Shown here piece by piece: positions 18,071-27,800 of a DNA stretch of 64,000 nucleotides. The notes below the pieces were generated by a model. That model had not been told where the DNA came from and ran no database searches. It saw only the letters and a list, made by a program, of their open reading frames with translations. Both the position numbers and the translations under genes were made by a program. The stretch's first letter is position 1, and every line of letters starts with the position of its first letter. Source of the stretch: an uncultured Pirellulaceae bacterium (lineage in GTDB: Bacteria; Planctomycetota; Planctomycetia; Pirellulales; Pirellulaceae). The DNA lies in NCBI GenBank assembly GCA_937941455.1, contig CALDHM010000029.1:1-64000 (forward strand), read 5' to 3'.

Positions 18071-20317
18071 ATGTCCGTTGCCCACGCTTCCTCAGCACAA
18101 ACGCCCATCCGCCTAAAAATGCGCGGCGATCTGGAGGCCGACCGCCAGCATTACCAGGGGGTCGAGTACTGGGTCATCAAGGAACCGATCGGGCAGAAAT
18201 ACTATCAATTTCCGCCCCATGTCTACTTTTTGCTCAAACAACTCGACGGCGAAATCACCGTCGAAGAACTGCTGGACCGTTATCACCGAGAGCACGCGCC
18301 GAAACGAATCGAACGGCAACAACTGCAACAACTTTTGCAACGCTTCCATCGCGATGGCCTGGTGATTAGCGATGTCCCGGGCCAAGGCATCGAGCTATAC
18401 AAGCGGGGGCAGAAAAACAAACGCCTGGAGCTGTTCTCCAAATTCAGCAACATTCTGGCGATTCGCTTTCGGGGGATCGACCCCGATCGCTTGCTCGATC
18501 GCCTCAACCCGTACACGGCTTGGTTTTTCAGCAAGCCGATGGTGCTGGCCGTCGTGGTGATGGCCCTCGTTGCGTTGTTTTCGGTGCTGGCCAATTGGGC
18601 GGAGTTTCAAGCCAAGCTACCGGGGTTCGAACAATTCTTCGACCTGCGGAAGTGGTATCTCTTCGCCGCCGTCCTCTGCGTTACCAAAATCTGCCATGAA
18701 TTCGGTCATGCCCTGAGCTGCAAGAAGTTGGGAGGAGAGTGCCACGACATCGGGTTCATGCTGTTGGTCTTGACCCCCTGCCTGTATTGCAACGTTTCCG
18801 ATAGTTGGCGTCTACCGAACAAGTGGCATCGGGCGGCAATCGGTGCCGCAGGCATTTACGTCGAGGTGTTTCTCGCGACGATCGCCACTTTCGTCTGGTG
18901 GTTCGTCCAACCGGGCACGCTCCAAGAGATCTGTCTGCAAGTCATGTTGATTTGCAGTGTGAGCACGATCATTTTCAATGGCAATCCGCTCCTTCGCTTC
19001 GATGGTTACTACATCATGAGCGATTTGCTGGAAATCCCGAACTTGCATCAACGCTCCAACAAGGCCTTGACGACGCTGATGTCGCGTCACTGGCTCGGGA
19101 TGCAAGTCCCCGACGATCCACTCCTGCCGCGAAATCGTATGGTGGCGTTCGCGTTATTTACCGTTGCTGCGTTTATCTATCGGTTTCTGGTCTTGTTTTG
19201 GATTTTGATGTTCTTGACCAAATGGCTCGAGCCGTATGGCCTGGAGTCGATCGGGCAGGGGCTGGCTTGGTTTTCGCTGTTGGGTCTGGTCGGCATGCCC
19301 GCCTACAAACTGTATCGTTTTTTTTCTGTTCCCGGCCGGATCATTCAAATGAAAATGAAACGCTTCAGCTTGGTCTCCGTCGTGTTGGTCGCCGTGTTGG
19401 GCGCCGTTCTGTTCGTCCCCTTTCCCAGCTACCTGCACTGCCGAGTCATCGTCGTTCCCAGAACGCTGGAAACCATCTACGCCAGACAAACCGGAACGCT
19501 TGTGGAACTCCCCGTTCGCGCCGGCCAAACAGTCAGCGAGGGTACGTTGCTGGCCCGGCTAGAGAATTTGCCATTGCAGTACGCGCTGAAGGAAAAAGAA
19601 ACGCAACGCGACAAGCTGATCAACCAACGTGACGCCTCGCTGAAATTCGGCATGCTGGGGATTGGCGATGGCCGCATATTGGCCAACGTGTCGGCATTGA
19701 ACGAAGAAATCCGCAAACTCGACAACTCCATCGAATTCGATCGCCGGCAATTGGAATGGCTGCAGGTCCGCAGTCCCGTGGCCGGAACGGTGATCGCGAC
19801 ACCCATGCAGGCAGAATTTCCCGGGCGATTCGACACACCGCTGGACGACCGTCAACCGGTACTGACGGGCGTCCACGAGTACATCCCGATCAAACGGGGC
19901 GAGCGGGTTTGCGAAGTCGCCGATTTGAATCAATGGGAAGCGATTTTTTTGCTGACCGAGCGGCAAGTCAAATTCACACAGCCCGGCCAACCGGCCCGGA
20001 TTCGTCTGCACGCCTACCCTGGCACCACGATCGAAACTCAAATCGGCGCAGTGGGAGTGGCAGATCGTCTCATCCAGCGGCAGGGACGCGATGAGTCCCC
20101 GGAAATTTTACAGTCGAAAATTCGCATTCCCGACCTGATCTCGGAATTGGTGGCTCAGGTCGACCAGGAGTCGGTGCAATACATCGCCAAGGCTCCGCTG
20201 GATTCTCTCACGATCGGCCTGAAAATCGGGCTGGACGGCCAAGGCCGCTTGAAGCTCCCCAATCGCAGTCTGGCCGAGCGGTTTTGGTGGTGGTTTAACG
20301 AGAATTTCGGCTCTTAA
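18071..20317 (+). CDS. PqqD-like / M50 site-2 protease / HlyD-like fusion protein
   Basis: This 748-residue protein starts with a PqqD-like winged-helix region (about residues 15-105, LKQLDGEITVEELLDRYH). The membrane part is an M50 zinc metalloprotease with HEFGH at 209-213 and the third-ligand motif NPLLRFDGYY at about 305-314. The family's conserved CHDIGFMLLVLTPCLYCNVS lies between them. About six membrane helices are present. The C-terminal 300 residues form a periplasmic HlyD-like domain with lipoyl halves (RQTGTLVELPVRAGQTVSEG and VRSPVAGTVIATP) and a coiled coil between. Similar proteins occur with peptide processing or export systems. PqqD folds bind peptide leaders, so cleavage and export of a peptide or protein substrate is a reasonable inference, not shown. 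Confidence 0.88.
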   Translation: MSVAHASSAQTPIRLKMRGDLEADRQHYQGVEYWVIKEPIGQKYYQFPPHVYFLLKQLDGEITVEELLDRYHREHAPKRIERQQLQQLLQRFHRDGLVISDVPGQGIELYKRGQKNKRLELFSKFSNILAIRFRGIDPDRLLDRLNPYTAWFFSKPMVLAVVVMALVALFSVLANWAEFQAKLPGFEQFFDLRKWYLFAAVLCVTKICHEFGHALSCKKLGGECHDIGFMLLVLTPCLYCNVSDSWRLPNKWHRAAIGAAGIYVEVFLATIATFVWWFVQPGTLQEICLQVMLICSVSTIIFNGNPLLRFDGYYIMSDLLEIPNLHQRSNKALTTLMSRHWLGMQVPDDPLLPRNRMVAFALFTVAAFIYRFLVLFWILMFLTKWLEPYGLESIGQGLAWFSLLGLVGMPAYKLYRFFSVPGRIIQMKMKRFSLVSVVLVAVLGAVLFVPFPSYLHCRVIVVPRTLETIYARQTGTLVELPVRAGQTVSEGTLLARLENLPLQYALKEKETQRDKLINQRDASLKFGMLGIGDGRILANVSALNEEIRKLDNSIEFDRRQLEWLQVRSPVAGTVIATPMQAEFPGRFDTPLDDRQPVLTGVHEYIPIKRGERVCEVADLNQWEAIFLLTERQVKFTQPGQPARIRLHAYPGTTIETQIGAVGVADRLIQRQGRDESPEILQSKIRIPDLISELVAQVDQESVQYIAKAPLDSLTIGLKIGLDGQGRLKLPNRSLAERFWWWFNENFGS

Positions 20318-20664
20318 ACACCCAAATTTATTTCGGCTATCATCTGCCACGACAAATTCCGTAGCTCCGGTAATAATGAACAGCCGGACTGAAAATCAGC
20401 CCCGGAACTGGCAATGGCCCAAGCGGCGGGCTAACCATCCGCGCTTGGCCAAGGTGAAATCTTTATTTGTCCTAGCCCTCATCCCGTGACCGACATCACC
20501 TGTAACCCGAAGCGCAAGCGAGGGCTCGTTCTTGGAAAACGCCCGAAACTGCAGAACCCGAACTTTCGTCGCGACAAAGCCCTAGACAGAATACCGGCCG
20601 ACAGGCTATCTTATATGCCTGCTGGTACAGTTCGCAGTTCGTCTTTTTTTCTAGTTGACCTCGT
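20318..20664. other. Intergenic region upstream of rpsT with hairpins and a repeat
   Basis: About 350 bp without a gene. It contains an imperfect inverted repeat at about 20418-20453 (GGCCCAAGCGG against CCGCGCTTGGCC) and a partial family A repeat core at 20501-20528. The rpsT promoter should lie here, but no clear -35/-10 pair was found. Confidence 0.5.
20501..20528. repeat. Dispersed palindromic repeat, family A, copy 2 (core only)
   Basis: The core TGTAACCCGAAGCGCAAGCG followed by AGGGCTCG matches the other family A copies. The flanking CCTATCCC-type inverted ends are degraded: CTCATCCCGTG lies about 20 bases upstream, and no clear partner lies downstream. It probably is an eroded copy. 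Confidence 0.65.
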
Positions 20665-20946
20665 ATGCCAAATATCAAAAGTGCCAAAAAACGCATGAAA
20701 CAGTCCCGAGTTCGGAACGTCCGCAATCGTTCCATCAAGGGAGAACTGCGAACATTGACACGCAAGGTCCATACGGCTTTAGCTGCGGGGAACTTGAAAG
20801 AGGCCGAAGAAAATTTTCGCGTCGTCACGAAGCGATTGGATCAAGCCGGGGCCAAAAAGACCATCCACAAAAATGCAGCCGCGCGTCGTAAATCTCGGCT
20901 TTCTCATGCCATCGTCGTGGCCAAAAAGAAAAAGCAGGCCAGCTAA
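20665..20946 (+). CDS. rpsT: 30S ribosomal protein S20
   Basis: The 93-residue, very basic, helical protein begins MPNIKSAKKRMKQSRVRNVR and contains KTIHKNAAARRKSRLS, both hallmarks of S20. S20 binds 16S rRNA early in 30S assembly. Length is normal for the family (about 85-95). It is a single-gene unit here, between the M50 gene and a convergent pseudouridine synthase gene. No Shine-Dalgarno motif is obvious before the ATG. Confidence 0.98.
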   Translation: MPNIKSAKKRMKQSRVRNVRNRSIKGELRTLTRKVHTALAAGNLKEAEENFRVVTKRLDQAGAKKTIHKNAAARRKSRLSHAIVVAKKKKQAS

Positions 20947-21021
20947 ATTTCGATCACGGCAGGGTAACTGCGGCACGTGATCGCTCGCGGGGGCGTTAAG
21001 GAGAGGCCCATGCATTTCTCG

Positions 21022-21058
21022 ACTCCCGCCGGGAGAATCGACTCGTCGGGGCGGGAGT
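21022..21058 (+). terminator. Possible terminator hairpin downstream of rpsT
   Basis: A 9-bp perfect stem ACTCCCGCC (21022-21030) / GGCGGGAGT (21050-21058) with a 19-nt loop, followed by GATTTTCCC. The T run is short, so this is a weak candidate, but it lies in the convergent space between rpsT and rluB. Confidence 0.4.
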
Positions 21059-21188
21059 GATTTTCCCGATGCCGCGATAGGAGGAAATTGAGTTGTGCGT
21101 TTCCCGTTTCGTTTGCGTTCAAAGCCGCCTCCATTTGCGTTCGAAGCCGCATCCCCGACTCATCCGCCGCGGGATAAAATCGCATCGT

Positions 21189-22217
21189 TCATTCACCGGA
21201 GCCGCGGTTGCGGCGGTTTGGTTTTGAGCGAGACAATTTTGAAGATTTCGAGGGGCGGCGCGATTCCCCTCCTGGCTTGCCCCCCGTTGGCCCCGGTGAG
21301 CGCTTGGCAACGGTTCCTCTCCTCGATCCAGAACCTCGGGGGCCGTTCGGTGATGGCTTGCTACGCCTCCGTTGGGAACCTGTCGAGTTAGTGGTCGACC
21401 CACGACTATCATTTCGCTTCGAGCCAAGCGGGCGCTTCGATCGCTGTCCGGCACTTTTTTCCGGCTTCGATGCCCGCAACGCTCGCACCTCCTCCGGCGT
21501 TAATTTGCGGTGTTCGCCAACCCCCATTAAACCCAATTGGATCGGCCCGATGGCGACGCGCTGCAAGCGGGTCACCTTGTGCCCCAGGCGGGCAAGCAGC
21601 CGACGAATCTCGCGATTTTTCCCCTCGGCAAGGACGATTTCGAGGATCGCACCGACTTTGTTGCGTTTGATCATCTTGACCCGCTTCGCCTTCGCCTTGC
21701 CCTCGGCCAAGTAAACCCCGCGCTCGAGTTGTGCCAATTGCTCTGGGGTCGGCACACCGACGGTCTGCACCAAATAGGTCTTTTCGATGCCGAACCGAGG
21801 ATGCGTAAGGCGATTCGCCAGATCGCCATCGTTCGTCACGATGATCAACCCTTCGCTGGACCGATCGAGTCGACCGACGTTGTAGACGCGATAGTCCGTC
21901 TTAATCAAGTCGATCACACGCGTGCGGCCGTCAGGATCGTCGCTGGTCGATACGACTCCGGGGGGTTTATTGACGGCAAAGTACTGCAGGCGCGACAGTT
22001 TCAATCGCTCACCATCCACCAAGATCTTCTGTGTTTCCAGATTGACCTTGGTCCCCAACTGGGTAACCACCAGGCCGTCGACTTCGACGCGCCCCTCGAC
22101 GATCAGTTCCTCGCAATGGCGGCGGCTGCCCAATCCGGCCATCGCTAGAGCGCGCTGCAGTCGTACGAACCGCCCGGCAGAATCCTGTTCGGTGGGCTGG
22201 TTTGCGGGTTGGTTCAT
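21189..22217 (-). CDS. RsuA/RluB-family 23S or 16S rRNA pseudouridine synthase
   Basis: An S4 RNA-binding domain (RLQRALAMAGLGSRRHCEEL, about residues 14-75) precedes the pseudouridine synthase domain. The catalytic Asp lies in VGRLDRSSEGLIIVTNDGDL, and NREIRRLLARLGHKVTRLQR marks the C-terminal part. The last 90 residues are a Lys/Arg/Ser/Gly-rich tail, probably disordered and RNA-binding, longer than in RluB of E. coli. RluB-like function (23S) is somewhat more likely than RsuA from the overall pattern. The frame opens with TTG at 22280; ATG 22217 with AAGG upstream was chosen, ATG 22235 being an alternative. It lies downstream of the PfkB gene on the same strand. Confidence 0.9.
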   Translation of the reverse strand: MNQPANQPTEQDSAGRFVRLQRALAMAGLGSRRHCEELIVEGRVEVDGLVVTQLGTKVNLETQKILVDGERLKLSRLQYFAVNKPPGVVSTSDDPDGRTRVIDLIKTDYRVYNVGRLDRSSEGLIIVTNDGDLANRLTHPRFGIEKTYLVQTVGVPTPEQLAQLERGVYLAEGKAKAKRVKMIKRNKVGAILEIVLAEGKNREIRRLLARLGHKVTRLQRVAIGPIQLGLMGVGEHRKLTPEEVRALRASKPEKSAGQRSKRPLGSKRNDSRGSTTNSTGSQRRRSKPSPNGPRGSGSRRGTVAKRSPGPTGGKPGGESRRPSKSSKLSRSKPNRRNRGSGE

Positions 22218-22288
22218 TTGCGTGCGACCTTGCATTGGTCCGAGTTGATCTTGAATGACCGATCGACGTGGACGTGACAACGCAACCG

Positions 22289-23293
22289 TTACGAGACAAT
22301 CGATTTCAAATGTTGCCGCATGTCCTGCGCCAAACGTGGTCCGTTGATTTCGACGACGCGCGAGGCAATATAGTTGCCCCAGCGAGCGGCCTGAATAGGC
22401 GTCAATCCATTGGTAAGACCGAACAGGACGCCGCCGGCGAAGGCGTCTCCGGCTCCGACCGTGTCGATCGGCTTGATCGGAAAGCCTGGAACATGCGTCA
22501 CCGTCCCATGGTGAGCAACGTAGCAGCCGTCCGCACTGTTGGTGATGAACGCTAAATCAACCAGTTGACCGATTTCGGCGATGCACGCCTCTAAATCGTC
22601 CGTCCCGCAGAACTGTCGCGACTCGGCGGCGTTACTAAAGATGATATCGCAATACTCCCGCGCGATGCGTCGGAAATCATCGGCAAAGCGGTCGACGAGG
22701 AAGCCGTCCGAAAATGTGAACGCTGCAGGAATGCCATGCCGATTGGCCTGCTCAAACGCCTCAACGCAACCGGCCCGCGGTTGTGCAGCATCCCAGAGAT
22801 AGCCTTCGATATAGGCAATCTTACTTTGTTTTAACCTTTCGACGTCGATATCCGAGGGAGCCAGCGAGGTGGAAATACCTAAGTGCGTGCACATCGTTCG
22901 CTCGGCATCGGGAGTTGTCAGAACGACACAAGTCCCCGTGGGCAAGTTCGTTTCGGCGGCCATCTCGACCTCGAAGTCAATTCCCGCCGCCCGCATATCC
23001 GCTCGGTAGAATTCGCCGTGGGTATCGTGACTGACCTTGCCCGAGTAGATGCCTGTCCCGCCGCTTTGTGCGATGGCCACCATCGTGTTGGCCGCGGACC
23101 CCCCCGAGGCCAGCTTCAAGGGGTGCTGGTTCCGCTCCAATTTGACCAGCACCTCCGCTTGTTGGGCCGCATCCATCAGAGTCATCGCGCCACGGTGGAC
23201 TGGCAGATCAGCGACGAAGTCGTCGTCGACCATTGCCAAGATATCGACGATCGCGTTGCCGACTCCGAAGACATCGTATTTCTTATGTGTCAT
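22289..23293 (-). CDS. PfkB-family carbohydrate/nucleoside kinase, adenosine-kinase-like
   Basis: The 334-residue protein has the PfkB family N-terminal signature (SGGSAANTMVAIAQSGG, about residues 63-79) and the C-terminal nucleotide/catalytic motif DTVGAGDAFAGGVLFGL, where Asp is the base. The start (YDVFGVGNAIVDILAMVDD) and the length resemble bacterial proteins annotated as adenosine kinase rather than ribokinase or fructokinase, but the substrate cannot be fixed from sequence. It probably forms a unit with the pseudouridine synthase gene about 70 bp downstream and is divergent from thpR. Confidence 0.88.
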   Translation of the reverse strand: MTHKKYDVFGVGNAIVDILAMVDDDFVADLPVHRGAMTLMDAAQQAEVLVKLERNQHPLKLASGGSAANTMVAIAQSGGTGIYSGKVSHDTHGEFYRADMRAAGIDFEVEMAAETNLPTGTCVVLTTPDAERTMCTHLGISTSLAPSDIDVERLKQSKIAYIEGYLWDAAQPRAGCVEAFEQANRHGIPAAFTFSDGFLVDRFADDFRRIAREYCDIIFSNAAESRQFCGTDDLEACIAEIGQLVDLAFITNSADGCYVAHHGTVTHVPGFPIKPIDTVGAGDAFAGGVLFGLTNGLTPIQAARWGNYIASRVVEINGPRLAQDMRQHLKSIVS

Positions 23294-23637
23294 GATTTCG
23301 AGAATATTGAGTTGGATTTACCGCGGATTGGCCTCGATCCTTGGCCGCTACTTCGTCGACCCCGGATGCGTCCGGCTGGGATTCCTTCCGACGCTTGCCG
23401 CGGATCGCTGGTTGAAGGGAGACCTGCTACGTTAGCAAATCGATGCATGGAATTGGTTGATTCTGGTTGAATTGCCGTCGCGGCGTTTCGCGATTTTTTT
23501 CGATTCTCCGCTAACGTCAGAAACTCCGATTCGCCTTCATTCAGGCGGCGCGAACCTAGGCCCGGATCGACGGTGTCGATTATGGTCGAACGCTTGAATT
23601 CCGCAAGGACCCGAGTTGGGAGGATAGTTTTGCCTCG
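23294..23637. other. Divergent intergenic region between the PfkB gene and thpR
   Basis: About 340 bp. No gene, repeat or RNA motif was recognised apart from the promoter-like sequence at 23638-23666. It should also contain the promoter for the minus-strand kinase. Confidence 0.5.
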
Positions 23638-23666
23638 TTGAGAACTTGCTCACTTTGCAGTATATC
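23638..23666 (+). promoter_or_regulatory. Sigma70-like promoter for thpR
   Basis: TTGAGA (23638-23643) and TATATC (23661-23666) are separated by exactly 17 bp. The -10 box ends only 8 bases before the ATG at 23675, so if used the transcript would be leaderless or nearly so. This agrees with the lack of a ribosome site. It is a pattern match only. Confidence 0.45.
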
Positions 23667-23674
23667 TGGACCGC

Positions 23675-24247
23675 ATGGGAACGATTCGCACCTTCATCGC
23701 CATCGGCGTCGCGCCGGTCATTAAAGCCGCTGCCACTCGGCAGATTCGGGAATTGGAGCGGTTTGTCACGGGATACCGCTGGGTCGATGTGCCGCAGATG
23801 CATATCACCCTCAAGTTTTTGGGGAACGTCCTCGACCGAGAAATTCCTGAACTTTGTCGGCATGTCGAGGAGGCCGTCAGCGAATCGCCGATTTTCGATA
23901 TCGGTTTCCGTGGCCTAGGAGCGTTTCCCTCCGTCGATCGGCCGCGTGTGCTGTGGATGGGGATCGATGATCCTTCGGGCGAATTTGCGGTGCTCAGTCG
24001 CAGCCTCGATAGGGGACTGGCAAAGATGGGATTTCAGCCAGAGAAGCGAGATTTCAAAGCTCATCTGACCCTGGGACGTAGCCAAAGCGTGCCGCGGAGG
24101 AGCCTGGCGCTCGAGCGCTACATCGAGGAGCAACGCCAGATTGAATTCGGTCAGATGGAGGTGGACCAAGTGATCGTCTACTCCAGCTTCCTGGAACAAC
24201 GTGGCCCGAGCTACACGCCCATGGACACTATCGACCTGCAAGCCTAG
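23675..24247 (+). CDS. thpR: RNA 2',3'-cyclic phosphodiesterase (ThpR/LigT)
   Basis: The 190-residue protein has the two catalytic HxTx motifs of the 2H phosphoesterase family, HITLKFLG (about residue 46) and HLTLGR (about residue 130). It begins MGTIRTFIAIGVAP like ThpR. The enzyme opens 2',3'-cyclic phosphates on RNA ends to 2'-phosphate. It is a single gene. No ribosome site is seen, and the promoter-like sequence is very close to the start codon. Confidence 0.95.
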   Translation: MGTIRTFIAIGVAPVIKAAATRQIRELERFVTGYRWVDVPQMHITLKFLGNVLDREIPELCRHVEEAVSESPIFDIGFRGLGAFPSVDRPRVLWMGIDDPSGEFAVLSRSLDRGLAKMGFQPEKRDFKAHLTLGRSQSVPRRSLALERYIEEQRQIEFGQMEVDQVIVYSSFLEQRGPSYTPMDTIDLQA

Positions 24248-24828
24248 TCGTCCAACAGAGCATCATGGGGACGGCGCAGACCGCTCACCTCGGGATGGAC
24301 CGATTTGCCGACACGGAAACGGTCCCCTCGTTTCCTGCCCGATCGATTTGGTTCGATGCCGAGCGAGCACGTACGCGGCGGTCGACACACGCCGCTCGAT
24401 CCTAACATGACCGTATGGGCGCCAAACGTTCACGAAAATGGTTCAACCCTCAACCGAAGGCGAGGGAGGCAATGAGTTGGAGGCGATGAGTTGGAGCTGA
24501 CGGCCAGATCGAATGAGGAAATGTCGTTGCCTTCGGCTGCGGGTGGTGCGAACGACGACGGGATTTGATAGGATGGCTGAAAGAATGGGGGTGGACAAAC
24601 AGCGGTCAAATCGCGGGCACAATGCCGATGGCGATCGCGAATTTTCCTGAAACTTGCCGCGAATCCCGAGCCAGAGAAACTCACACTTGTTTTGCCAGCC
24701 CGAGGATTTGCGTTCGCCGACCTCTTCCGTCGCGCGACCGCACCAAATGAATCGGCAGCAAACGCCTGCCAGTGTTCTGCGGTGGATCCTCAAGTCGAGA
24801 ATCGGCAACAATCCACGGAGATAACATC
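24248..24828. other. Intergenic region upstream of the TPR/C39 gene
   Basis: About 580 bp with no gene I can support. The only structure seen is a 14-bp tandem duplication (GGAGGCAATGAGTT then GGAGGCGATGAGTT) at 24465-24492. A GGAG ribosome site lies at the right end. Confidence 0.45.
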
Positions 24829-27800
24829 ATGAAATTCGAGCTCAATCCTTTGGACGAGTCGTTATTGATCGAATCACTGCAACCGGCCGGTCGTTTATGG
24901 CAGGCGCGCGACGCGATACCGGCCCTCCGCGAATTGCAGCGTGTTAGCCGCAAAAAATCTGCCGAATTTCAGGAAAGTCCCACCAGCGAAAACGACTGGC
25001 TGTTCGCCATCGACGTGATGAATAGCTGCGGGCTGTTCAATCACACCAAGCGGTTGACGCAAATTGCCTTGCGGCAGCACCCCGATTCGGTTTGGTTACA
25101 AATGCTCGAACTTTGGGACGTTGCGGCCGATGGGCTGCTGTTTGAATGCCAACGGCGTTTGGACCGCTTCAGCCCGCACTGGCCCGCCGACTTCGCACCC
25201 CTTCGGTTCGCCTTGCAAACCTACAACTATTCGTTCTCCGGCTGGCGAATTTCGGCAACACAAGCCCATCGCGAGGCCGAGCGAGAAGACCCGGGCACGT
25301 CTCTGTTCGCCTATATCCTGTCGCGGGCGGCGTCGCTGCGATCGGAATGGGAATTGGCGACGCAGTGGGGAGAGCGAGCCGTGGCGCTGGCCCCCCGCTG
25401 GACTCGTGCCCGCACTACGCTGCTGGATTCGATGATCGCCACCGGTCGCTTGGATCGCGCTCGACAATTGATCGCCGAACGCCCCGCCGATGCCCTCCCG
25501 CTGATCTATTTTGACCTAGCGGTAGCCTATGTCCATCAAGCTGCAGGTGACATCGGCCTCGCCATCGACCAGCTACGAAGTCTGCTGAGCACCTGGCCGA
25601 TTCGCTCGCGCTACCAGCGTTTTGCCGCCAGTCAATTGGTCTTGTGGTTGATGATGGAGGGGCATGACGACGAGGCGAAAGGTATTGCGGAGCAATTTCG
25701 ACTCCGCCGATTGAATTTGCAGCGCGATGCCACGCGATCGCGCAAGGCGCTCATCAACCTCCCGCTGGTCTCGCAAGCTCACAATCATTGCGTGCCGACC
25801 GTCGCCGCGATGGTCGCCCAAGCTCAAGGAGTCGCCGCTAGCCCCGCCGAGTACGCAAGCGGTATGCAGACGGCTGACGGCACCCCCTTCTGGCGAATGA
25901 TTCACTACATGAAATCGCAAGGGTTTCAGGCTTATTGCGTGCGGGCCGAGGTGGAACCCGTGCAGCATTTGCTCGATCGCGGCGTGCCACTGATCGGCTC
26001 CCTCGTGGGCTTGTTCTCGTCCCATGTCGACGTCATCTGCGGCTACCACGAGGGCCTGAAATTGTTTCATATCCGCGACCCGATGCATTGGATCAATCGC
26101 AGCATCTTGTTCGACGACCTGGCGTCGAAGTACGAGCACAGCGAGGGGCTGTGGGCCTTCGTTCCGGCCTCCAAGGCCGACAGGATCGAATTGGCCGAGC
26201 CCTGGATCGATCGGGTAGGTGAAGCGATGGTTCGTTTGGCGGCTGCCTGCGCGGCTGGTGATTTAGCGAGCGCCGAAGAAGCCTATCGCCAGATTCCCGA
26301 CGATCATCCGTTGGCATTCCAACGCGACCTGACCAGCGTGGGCATCGTGATTACCCAACGGCAGCTCGAGCAGCATCTGGACAAGTTCGCTGAATGGCAC
26401 GATCATCCGCGGCTGCAACATTTGCAATCGATGCTGATCCGGATCAATGGGCAACATGCCGCCTCGATCTATCAAACGGTCGAGGAGCGGCGAGCCTTTT
26501 TCGGCGAACGATTTGCGGAATACATTCAGACGCAATGCCTGATGGCTCAACTAAAGTGGACGGATGCCGATCAACGCATTCAACAAGTCGCCGAAAACTT
26601 GCCCCAACTCGAATCGATGTGGCGGATCTATTCGGAAATTAAGGAGCAAATGGGGGATTCGGCTCAAGCCATCGCGGCAATCCACCACGCGATCGACATC
26701 GCTCCCGAGGATTATTACTTGCAAGTTCGCCTGGCCGAACTGCAATCCGGAGCGCTGCCCCTGAACGAACGATTAGAAAAGGTCGAAGGCCTGCTCCGGC
26801 AGCATCCCCACCGACGTCGCCTCCACTTCACCCTGGCCGATATTCTCGGCCAACTCGGAGACGGTTTGAAATACGAGGAGGCGATGAAAACCTGTATCAG
26901 CTATTTTCCACGCGATCCCCTCGCCTACCAGCAATTGGCAGGCTGGTACGAGTACCAAGGGCGCGTCGATCTCGCCCGCCCCGTGCTCGAACGCGGGCGG
27001 AGCTTGATCGGCGAGGCAGAGTTGCCGAAATGGAATTTCGAACTGGAGTCGCAACCGGCGGCCGATCCAGTGCCCCAAAATCCGGCACCTAACTCCAGCG
27101 ACGCTGAGGCAGCAACATCTCGTGCGGCATCGGAGGCCGACGCCGCGGTGAATGACACGGCGCCAGCCGCCGCTTCGGCAAGGGCTAGTGGTGCGGCATT
27201 GGACCAAGCATCGGGAATGGCCCAAGGCGCCGCGACCACGGACCAGATCGAAGAGGCCCTGACGATCCTTGCGACTAAATCCTTTGCGGAAGCTTGGGGA
27301 ACACCTGCTGTCCAACGGTCGTTGGCCCTGGACCAACAGTGCGACTTGAGCTGGTCGGCATCGGTTCGCTTTCGCGCCGCGTTGGTCGGCAGCGCCTTGG
27401 AGGATATGGAAAGGGAGCACATCGCCATCGCCACGCGGACCGCGCAACTCCGGCAGGCGTTGCCGGGCCGACACATGCCCGGCATCCCCGAAATCTATGC
27501 GCAACAACTGTTCAATCTCATCGATCGCTATCCGATTTCGTCAACCAGCGCCGAAATTTTGCTGGATTGGCTCGCCGAACATTGTCCCGATCACGCGAAG
27601 CGACCGGAGCTCGAATTCATGCGGGCCTGGCTCCTTGAAAAACGGGGCTATCTCAATGAGGCGGAAACCGTGCATCGGCAGATTACGGAACGTCACCCGG
27701 CATACGCATCTTCGTGGTATCGGCTGGCCCAAATCGCCCAGAGTCGCAACGACCTCAAGAGCGCTTTCGATCTGCTGCTCGAGACCATCGAACTCGCGCC

